Under the pieces are notes generated by a model, which did no database searches, was not told the DNA's origin, and saw only the letters and a program-made list of their open reading frames with translations. This document shows, in pieces, positions 1-5,456 of a stretch of DNA of 17,491 bases (position 1 is the stretch's first letter; the number at the start of each line of letters is the position of its first letter). Origin of the DNA: Firmicutes bacterium UBA2296 (GTDB lineage Bacteria; Bacillota; UBA994); contig DDWC01000032.1 of the NCBI GenBank assembly GCA_002345475.1, positions 1 through 17,491 on the forward strand, read 5' to 3'. Position numbers and translations under genes: made by a program.

Positions 1-262
1 CTTAGGGGGGAGCATATCACTTTTGCGGGGTTTTTCTTAATGCGCAATAAAGGACCTATCAGGTCAACGCAAGTCCAATATGTGAAGTGAGGTCCAAGGC
101 CTTGTCTCTGCTCCGCTCACTAAGGAGCGGGAGCGCAGGCCTGTGTAACTAGCCCGTGAGAAAACAGCTATCAACTGTTCATTACCTTTATCCAGCACAG
201 GAACTGCTATATAGTATCCTCCGGGTCCATATAATACACAATAGGGAAAGGAGGTCCCAAAG
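1..262. other. Gene-poor left edge with a terminator remnant and a hairpin
   Basis: No convincing gene is seen. TTTGCGGGG followed by TTTTTCTT at about 22-37 looks like the right arm and T-run of an intrinsic terminator whose left arm lies outside the window; the arm resembles other hairpins in this window. A bulged hairpin is formed around 107-136 by GCTCCGCTC and GAGCGGGAGC, flanked by GGCCT and AGGCC. TATAAT at 230-235 is a perfect -10 box without a matching -35. A leftward ORF over this stretch lacks a ribosome binding site and is not called. Confidence 0.35.
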
Positions 263-430
263 ATGATTAACTCTGATATGATGAATGCGCGCATTCTGAG
301 CTTCCCCGCTCTGCTTGTTTCAGTTGCAGCACGACTGAACATCGGTAGCGAAATGAATGAAGCCAACAACGCCATTATTGCTCAGAATCACGCCAAGGCT
401 GTCCGGCTGTCGGCGGGGCTGATGCTCTAG
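263..430 (+). CDS. Small hypothetical protein, 55 aa
   Basis: A 55-residue ORF starts at an ATG preceded by the near-ideal Shine-Dalgarno AAAGGAGGT with a 7-nt spacer, and stops at TAG. It begins MINSDMMNARILSF and continues as a mixed hydrophobic/polar, probably helical chain, with no signal peptide, cysteine pair or recognisable domain. I do not recognise the family. A CCTCC at 218-222 could pair with the GGAGG of the ribosome binding site, which might modulate translation; this is inference. It lies alone ahead of the GNAT gene, 77 nt away. The strong ribosome binding site is the main evidence, and a chance ORF is possible. Confidence 0.4.
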   Translation: MINSDMMNARILSFPALLVSVAARLNIGSEMNEANNAIIAQNHAKAVRLSAGLML

Positions 431-507
431 CAGGATTCTGTACGAGCTCAAAGGGTTAAGAAGATGCTCTTGCGCCTTAGGATAATTAGTAAGTGGAGTT
501 GAGTCAC

Positions 508-918
508 ATGACCATTGTAATCAATCGAGGAAGCGACCTTCCTGAAGCAGCAGTAAAGACGCTGTACGAAGACGCAGGCTGGGCTGTGTACACTCAGGAT
601 ATGCCTGGACTGATGCAGGCTCTGGCGAACTCGCTGGCGGTCTTCACTGCATGGGACGGCCCGCAACTTGTAGGCCTGATCCGCATAGTGGGAGACGGAA
701 AGACCATATTCTACATTCAGGATATCTTGGTACTGGTGTCACACAAGCGCAGGGGTATTGGCACGGCGCTGCTGCGAAAGGCCCTGGCAGCCTATGAACA
801 TGTGCGGCAGAAGGTGCTACTGACCGACGATACCCCCGAAACCCGCGGGTTCTACGAAGCCAACGGTTTCCGGTCCTGTGACAAAGGAGACGTGGTCGCT
901 TTTGCGCGTTTTGACTGA
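508..918 (+). CDS. GNAT family N-acetyltransferase
   Basis: Acetyl-CoA dependent acyltransferase of the GNAT superfamily, about 136 residues and a single domain. The acetyl-CoA pyrophosphate loop RRGIGTALL (motif A, Q/RxxGxG/A) follows the central strand IFYIQDILVLVSHK, and the C-terminal strand-helix LLTDDTPETRGFYEANGF is the usual motif B. The sequence closely follows the pattern of small stand-alone GNAT proteins common in Bacillota (AWDGPQLVGLIRIVGDG). The substrate cannot be predicted. I chose ATG 508 over an upstream in-frame GTG at 493 because GGAG at 495-498 sits 9 nt before the ATG; the GTG overlaps that Shine-Dalgarno. It is apparently monocistronic, with a hairpin terminator just downstream. 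Confidence 0.88.
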   Translation: MTIVINRGSDLPEAAVKTLYEDAGWAVYTQDMPGLMQALANSLAVFTAWDGPQLVGLIRIVGDGKTIFYIQDILVLVSHKRRGIGTALLRKALAAYEHVRQKVLLTDDTPETRGFYEANGFRSCDKGDVVAFARFD

Positions 919-930
919 AACACACCGGAA

Positions 931-958
931 AGGGCCGTCAAGCCGGCGGCTCTTTCTT
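931..958 (+). terminator. Probable intrinsic terminator after the GNAT gene
   Basis: AGGGCCG at 931-937 pairs with CGGCTCT at 947-953 (one G-U), followed by a short T-rich stretch TTCTT. It lies 13 nt beyond the GNAT stop codon. The T-run is weak. Confidence 0.5.
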
Positions 959-1005
959 AGGTGCCAAAGATTTCAGGTATGCTCTCTATTGGGAACATTC
1001 AACAG

Positions 1006-1026
1006 TCAATGCTCGTCTAGCATTGA
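1006..1026. promoter_or_regulatory. Perfect 8-bp inverted repeat upstream of the lipoprotein gene
   Basis: TCAATGCT and AGCATTGA are perfect arms around CGTCT. The dyad lies 40 nt before the TTG start of the next gene, where a promoter -35 region would be expected (TTGATG at 1023-1028 is a possible -35, without a convincing -10 at correct spacing). It could be an operator or an RNA hairpin; no regulator is identified. Confidence 0.4.
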
Positions 1027-1065
1027 TGTCAGTTTCTAAGATATATTCATAAGGGAGGGTAACAC

Positions 1066-2091
1066 TTGCGTCGTGTATTTCTTCTCATAGCAGCAATGTC
1101 AGTTATTCTAATGGGCTGTACGCCTCGGACTCCTGTATCGGTTGAACCTCCGGTGAGTGAGAGTCCAGAACCACCAGCACAGGAACCGGTTGCCGACCCC
1201 GCTCCGGTTGATGAGCCACAGACATCTCTCTTCATTGAGACAGTCGCGGGCAGGACAGACCTGAAGGAAGTGGCATTCAGTTTCACCTATCTGACCCATG
1301 AGGGCAGGCTAATGAAGGCTACCTTCAGTGACGGCAGCGAGCTGCAGCTCATAGACAAGGTGGGTGGAGCCCATTTTGGGTACAGTGATGACGAATATGA
1401 AGTTCATCCAGCAAAACCCCTGATAGCTTATCTAAGGGGTGATGAAGCTTTTCTCTACAATTACGAACTGAACAAGACCCAAAGTCTTTATGAGGGCGAC
1501 GCCGTGAGTATGGTCAGATGGTCGCCTCTGGGTGGATACCTGCTGATAGATGACGGTACCGATGTCAGGCGCTCCAACTCCTTCTATCGGGTGTCAGACG
1601 GATCGATGTTCAGCATGGGTATTACGGGGACGGCGTACTGGTCTCCGGATGAACAATATTTAGCCATAGGTGTGGCAGAACCTGTATCGCCGGGTTTGCC
1701 GATTCACGACGGCGCTTCGACCAGTACGGTGATTGTTCGTGCTTCAGATCCAGATGCACCGAGGATTTTAGCCCAGGGTGATCATGAGCTGTTCTGTACC
1801 CCATGGGGATGGCTGAGCAACACAGAAGTTGTGGTAAGTTTTTGGCATTGGGAGGAAGGAACCCAGGTTCTCTATACTATTGATCTAGTAACCGAAGAAA
1901 AGAATCCCTATACCGCATCGCCTGAGGAGGCAAGTAATACCCTCTTCCGTCATGTGTCCTCAGCGCAGCCCGTTTCCGCTGACGGAAAATACCGACTCTA
2001 CAGTGAGGAAGGCAAGGTTATACTCTGGGTTCGCGACAGCGACGAGCGCATAGTTATAGCAGCGGGGCACACTCCCAAGTGGTGGCCGTGA
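1066..2091 (+). CDS. Lipoprotein with TolB-like beta-propeller repeats
   Basis: A 341-residue secreted lipoprotein. The N-terminus MRRVFLLIAAMSVILMGC is a lipoprotein signal with lipobox LMGC, so Cys18 would be lipidated and the protein anchored to the outer face of the membrane. A Pro/Glu-rich linker (about residues 19-50) follows. The remainder shows repeated blade motifs, VRWSPLGGYLLID and AYWSPDEQYLAIG, typical of WD40/TolB-like six-bladed propellers, then WGWLSNTEVVVS and a last strand pair ending PKWWP. The role is unknown; such propellers usually mediate protein contacts. The start is TTG 1066, preceded by GGGAGGG with a 7-nt spacer. It appears to be a single-gene unit. Confidence 0.8.
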   Translation: MRRVFLLIAAMSVILMGCTPRTPVSVEPPVSESPEPPAQEPVADPAPVDEPQTSLFIETVAGRTDLKEVAFSFTYLTHEGRLMKATFSDGSELQLIDKVGGAHFGYSDDEYEVHPAKPLIAYLRGDEAFLYNYELNKTQSLYEGDAVSMVRWSPLGGYLLIDDGTDVRRSNSFYRVSDGSMFSMGITGTAYWSPDEQYLAIGVAEPVSPGLPIHDGASTSTVIVRASDPDAPRILAQGDHELFCTPWGWLSNTEVVVSFWHWEEGTQVLYTIDLVTEEKNPYTASPEEASNTLFRHVSSAQPVSADGKYRLYSEEGKVILWVRDSDERIVIAAGHTPKWWP

Positions 2092-2163
2092 GAGAAATCG
2101 GCAGAATCCAGGTTGAACTAGCCGCGAGTCATTAATGGAGAGGCGATAGACTGCACATTAGTG

Positions 2164-2192
2164 TTGACAGGGCAAGAAGCGCGATATAGAAT
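2164..2192 (+). promoter_or_regulatory. Sigma-A type promoter of the TetR/hydrolase/SDR operon
   Basis: A perfect -35 TTGACA (2164-2169) and a -10 TAGAAT (2187-2192, one mismatch to TATAAT) are separated by 17 nt. Transcription would start at about 2199, inside the first operator dyad. Confidence 0.8.
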
Positions 2193-2195
2193 GAG

Positions 2196-2219
2196 TTTAG
2201 TGACCGCATGGTCACTAAA
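2196..2219. promoter_or_regulatory. TetR operator O1 (24-bp perfect dyad)
   Basis: Arms TTTAGTGACC and GGTCACTAAA flank GCAT: ten perfectly paired positions per arm. The site begins 3 bp after the -10 box and covers the predicted transcription start, ideal for repression by the TetR protein encoded 42 nt downstream. Binding is inferred from position and symmetry. Confidence 0.8.
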
Positions 2220-2234
2220 CTTTTGCAATAGTGA

Positions 2235-2248
2235 TGACCACATGGTCA
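2235..2248. promoter_or_regulatory. Second operator-like site O2 next to the tetR ribosome binding site
   Basis: TGACC-N4-GGTCA repeats the core of the dyad at 2196-2219, with centres 34 bp apart. It ends one base before the GGAGG ribosome binding site (2250-2254) of the regulator gene. A second dimer here could add cooperativity or act as a roadblock. Confidence 0.65.
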
Positions 2249-2261
2249 CGGAGGTGGGAAG

Positions 2262-2882
2262 ATGCCTAGACAGTTGTTTCTCGAGTTGGAAGAAGACAAG
2301 AGAACTCGTGTTATTGAAGCCGGACTGCGAGAGTTTGCCAGAAACACGTATAACGAAGCGTCAACGAACAGTATGGTTAGAGCAGCGGGGATTAGCAAGG
2401 GAAGCCTCTTCAAGTATTTCGATAACAAGGAGGATTTCTATTTTTACATCCTTGATACCGTTGTAGCTGATCTGTTTGAGGACTTGAGTTCGGATGTAGT
2501 AAAGCTTAAGGGCGACCTGTTTGACATACTTGTCCGGTACGCCGAAGTGGAGTTCAGTTGGCACATGAAGAACCCGGACAAATATCAGTTGCTGAAAAGG
2601 GCCTTTGTTAACGACAGCTCAAGCCTGTACCTGAAGGCCGTTGAGAGATACAAGTTGGCGGGAGACTCCATGTATCACGTTTTAATGCATAACTCGTATA
2701 CAGAAGGACTGATAGGTGACAAGGATAAGGTCGTCAATGTAGTCAAATGGGTTCTCGAAGGATACAATGCTGAGTTCACCAGAAGAAACGATGTCAGTGA
2801 CGACATTGAAGGCATCAGAGAGGCCTATATAGACGGCATGCGGCAGTACCTGAAGATTATTAGGCAAGGCATATCTACATAA
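2262..2882 (+). CDS. TetR/AcrR family transcriptional regulator
   Basis: A 206-residue TetR-type repressor. The N-terminal DNA-binding domain is clear: EAGLREFARNTYNEAST leads into a helix-turn-helix at about residues 34-53 (STNSMVRAAGISKGSLFKYF), then FDNKEDFYFYIL. The C-terminal roughly 140 residues are helical and variable and should form the ligand pocket and dimer interface; the ligand is unknown. ATG 2262 follows GGAGG at 2250-2254. The gene heads an operon with an alpha/beta hydrolase (start 15 nt after this stop) and an SDR. Two matching palindromes upstream suggest it represses its own operon, probably sensing a hydrophobic or ester-type substrate or product of the two enzymes; that last step is inference. 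Confidence 0.93.
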   Translation: MPRQLFLELEEDKRTRVIEAGLREFARNTYNEASTNSMVRAAGISKGSLFKYFDNKEDFYFYILDTVVADLFEDLSSDVVKLKGDLFDILVRYAEVEFSWHMKNPDKYQLLKRAFVNDSSSLYLKAVERYKLAGDSMYHVLMHNSYTEGLIGDKDKVVNVVKWVLEGYNAEFTRRNDVSDDIEGIREAYIDGMRQYLKIIRQGIST

Positions 2883-2897
2883 ATGGAGGGTCTTTCA

Positions 2898-3701
2898 ATG
2901 TTATTTGGCACAAAGAGTGACAACCTGAGAGTCGGAGACACAGATATGGACTATGTTGTATTTGGCCGAGGTGAAACGCATCTGGTTATTATTCCTGGTT
3001 TGGGGGACGGTCTCCGGACTGTCAAAGGGACAGCACTGCCTCTTGCTTTCATGTATAAGGACTATGCAAGAAACTATAGAGTTCACTTCTTCAGCCGAAA
3101 GAACCAGCTTCAAGAAGGATACTCAACGAGGGAGATGGCGAGAGACCTGAAAATAGCAATGGATGCCGCAGGCATCAAGAAGGCCCACGTGATGGGACTG
3201 TCACAAGGGGGTATGATTGCCCAGTATCTTGCCATTGATTATCCGGAAGTCGTTGACAGGCTGATTATCGGTGTATCCCTTGCGAGGCAGAACGAGACCA
3301 TACACCGGGTCGTAAGCTCCTGGATAACCATGGCTGAGACTGAAGACTATGGTGCTCTGTTTGTTGATTCGCTGGAGAAAACGTATGCGGAAGACAAGGT
3401 GAAGAAATACAGGCCGTTCTACTTTATCCTTCGCAAGGTAGGGCGACCAAGGAGCCTCAGCAGATTTATCATCCAGGCGAAGGCGTGCCTGGGCCACAAC
3501 GCCTTCGATGAGCTGGACAGAGTACAGAGCTTTACTCTCGTTATCGGTGATGACAGTGATCAGGTGGTCGGCCACACTGCAAGCGAAGAGATAGCGAGCA
3601 GAATACCTCAAAGCAGACTCCATGTAACCCATGGACTTGGGCACGGAGCCTTTGAGTACAAGCAGTTTAATTACCAGGTACTGAGGTTCCTGAATGACTG
3701 A
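2898..3701 (+). CDS. Alpha/beta fold hydrolase
   Basis: A 267-residue alpha/beta hydrolase, probably cytoplasmic (no signal peptide). The oxyanion-hole strand is LVIIPGLGDG (about residues 29-38). The nucleophile elbow GLSQGG places the catalytic Ser at residue 102, with Asp221 in GDDSDQVV and His249 in GLGHGAFE completing the triad. The helical lid lies between about residues 130 and 205. The family includes esterases, lactonases, C-C hydrolases and thioesterases, and the substrate cannot be told. The start is ATG 2898, because GGAGGG at 2885-2890 is 7 nt upstream; an ATG at 2883, overlapping that site, would add five residues. It is second in the TetR operon, 36 nt before the SDR. Confidence 0.9.
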   Translation: MLFGTKSDNLRVGDTDMDYVVFGRGETHLVIIPGLGDGLRTVKGTALPLAFMYKDYARNYRVHFFSRKNQLQEGYSTREMARDLKIAMDAAGIKKAHVMGLSQGGMIAQYLAIDYPEVVDRLIIGVSLARQNETIHRVVSSWITMAETEDYGALFVDSLEKTYAEDKVKKYRPFYFILRKVGRPRSLSRFIIQAKACLGHNAFDELDRVQSFTLVIGDDSDQVVGHTASEEIASRIPQSRLHVTHGLGHGAFEYKQFNYQVLRFLND

Positions 3702-3737
3702 TTTCGTGCGCGTGGCAGGAATAAGGGGGGGTCTAAT

Positions 3738-4931
3738 ATGCTAATAACTCGGGGGAATCTCATTAAGGGATGTCTGACGGGTAAGGTAGTCGTGGTTACT
3801 GGCGCTGGGGGAGGTATAGGATTTGAGGCAGCCAGATCCTTGTTATGGCTTGGCGCAAAGGTTGTCATTGCAGAAGTGGACGCTGTGAAGGGCACAAATG
3901 CCGGGAGGCTTCTGACCGAAGAGTTTGGCCCTGACAACATCGCTTTCTTTCAGACTGATGTTGGTGATCAGGAGAGTGTGAGGCAACTGAGGGATTTCAC
4001 GGTGCAGACCTTCGGTTCGGCTTACTGTGTCGTGAACAATGCCACCGTAGCGGTGACCGGTGCTGTCCATGACATATCTGTTGACGTGTGGGACAGAAGC
4101 TATGCCGTGAACCTGCGCGGTCCAGTACTGATGACCAGAGTTTTTCTTCCGGATATGTTACATCGTAACGAGGGAGCGGTAGTCTTTGTGTCATCATCGG
4201 GAGCGGCCCCCTATCTAGGTGGGTACGAGGTGTTCAAGACGGCTCAGGTTGAGCTTGGGAACACCCTTGCTGCCGAGATCGAAAACACAGGAGTTTCTGT
4301 GTTCACAATCGGCCCCGGAATTGTTAAGACTGACACCGCAGATGACGCAATACACAAGGTGGCTCCGCTTTACGGGATGACTGTGGAGCAGTTCTATGAG
4401 ATGAACCGTCACCACATGCTGTCGGTGGAGGCGGCAGGCGCGGGTTTTGCCGTCGCGGTGGCGCTAGCGGACAAGTACCGGGGCACGGAGATAGGTTCCA
4501 TACAGGCCTTGCAGGATGCCGGGATAGTGCTGGAAGATGCATCACAGGATTCCGAAGAGACCGCAGGCCATGAGGCTGCCCTGGTACTCCCGTTGTTGCG
4601 AGACGTCAAAAACACACTTGCCGAACAGGTCGAAGGATGGCAGAAGCGTAACATCTTTGAAAGGCAATGGATGATGCGTGATTTCAAGAAGCGTCTTGGT
4701 GCTCCTCCAGAGGTTTTCTTGCAGACGCTGGTGTCACTGGAGGAGGAGCTCAGGCAGGGGGGAGGATCCGTCAGGAAATACACCCCCGAGTTGGAGAAAC
4801 TCAGAGCTTACTATGGGAACATGCGTGAGATGGCTAAAGGTTATGAGCGCAATCCGACCAAGGCCAAGGAGTATGACGAAGTAATACTGGGTTGGGTTGA
4901 AGGCGTGGAGAAGCTGCTTCAGCAGTTGTAA
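3738..4931 (+). CDS. Short-chain dehydrogenase/reductase with a C-terminal helical extension
   Basis: A 397-residue NAD(P)-dependent oxidoreductase. The Rossmann cofactor motif TGAGGGIG is at residues 21-28, an acidic residue ends strand 2 (VVIAEVD, favouring NAD), NNAT replaces the usual NNAG, and the active site has serines 152-154 with YEVFK giving Tyr163 and Lys167. The SDR core ends near residue 265. About 130 further residues, rich in charged helices (EQVEGWQKRNIFERQWMM, then LEEELRQGG and EKLRAYYGNMREMAKGYER), form an extension that ordinary 250-residue SDRs lack. The extension is not a second catalytic domain I recognise; it may drive oligomerisation or partner binding. ATG 3738 has the G-rich site AAGGGGGGG 6 nt upstream. 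It is last in the TetR operon. Confidence 0.9.
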   Translation: MLITRGNLIKGCLTGKVVVVTGAGGGIGFEAARSLLWLGAKVVIAEVDAVKGTNAGRLLTEEFGPDNIAFFQTDVGDQESVRQLRDFTVQTFGSAYCVVNNATVAVTGAVHDISVDVWDRSYAVNLRGPVLMTRVFLPDMLHRNEGAVVFVSSSGAAPYLGGYEVFKTAQVELGNTLAAEIENTGVSVFTIGPGIVKTDTADDAIHKVAPLYGMTVEQFYEMNRHHMLSVEAAGAGFAVAVALADKYRGTEIGSIQALQDAGIVLEDASQDSEETAGHEAALVLPLLRDVKNTLAEQVEGWQKRNIFERQWMMRDFKKRLGAPPEVFLQTLVSLEEELRQGGGSVRKYTPELEKLRAYYGNMREMAKGYERNPTKAKEYDEVILGWVEGVEKLLQQL

Positions 4932-4962
4932 GGGACAAAGGGGACAGGTACTTCTGTCGGGG
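4932..4962 (+). repeat. REP-like element (GGGACAAAGGGGACAGGTAC)
   Basis: Immediately after the SDR stop comes GGGACAAAGGGGACAGGTAC, then TTCTGTCGGGG; GACAG and CTGTC form a short stem. Strings of the type GGGGACAGGTACC are recurrent dispersed extragenic repeats in many bacteria and are often linked to REP-associated Y1 (IS200-like) transposases. None is in this window, so only the repeat itself is suggested. Confidence 0.4.
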
Positions 4963-5456
4963 GGTAAGATCATTCTAAGACAGCATAGAACGGATCATCT
5001 GAAAGTGCACCCCGTTTGCCCCTGATGGAGTATCTCCAGGGCACCTGAGCGGTGAGAAACAGCGAAGGGTTCTGTATGGTTTAGCAGATGTTTAGCAGAC
5101 AAGCGATACACTATTTGAGGTCGGTTGAAAAAGAGTAAGCCAGATGAGGGGAGTGTAAAGGATTTTGTGTATCTGTAGAACCTGGAGATGCAAATACAGT
5201 TGTTTTGGAGCAGGGACAAGGACATGAAATATGGACCTGCCCGCAAGGAGGATACTTCCTTGTGGCACCGAAATAGGACAGCGAAGCCCTGATGAAGTAA
5301 GCGCAAGTTAACAATAGCAACGGTTCAAGTTTAGGCTCGGTTCTTTTTGAAGAATCGGGTTTATGCGTTGTTGCCGCAGGAAACAGCAATAGCAGCTGAT
5401 GCTGACATAGGAAGACAAAGCTGTGGCATACAAGTTCGGGTTGGGAGGATAACGTT
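4932..5456. other. 525-bp gene-free interval with small hairpins and direct repeats
   Basis: No supported ORF. It contains a bulged hairpin at 5020-5041 (inner arms TGGAG and CTCCA), an 11-bp tandem repeat of GTTTAGCAGA at 5079-5099, a hairpin CAAGGA/TCCTTG at 5244-5262, and an AT-rich stem CGGTTCTT/AAGAATCG at about 5339-5358 without a T-run. The promoter and leader of the 770-aa lipoprotein must lie here, but no good -35/-10 pair was found. The structures match no riboswitch I know. Confidence 0.4.

Noticed and set aside
64..375. Leftward 103-aa ORF at the left edge
   Set aside because: It has no ribosome binding site and overlaps the rightward small ORF with an excellent one; the protein shows no family pattern.
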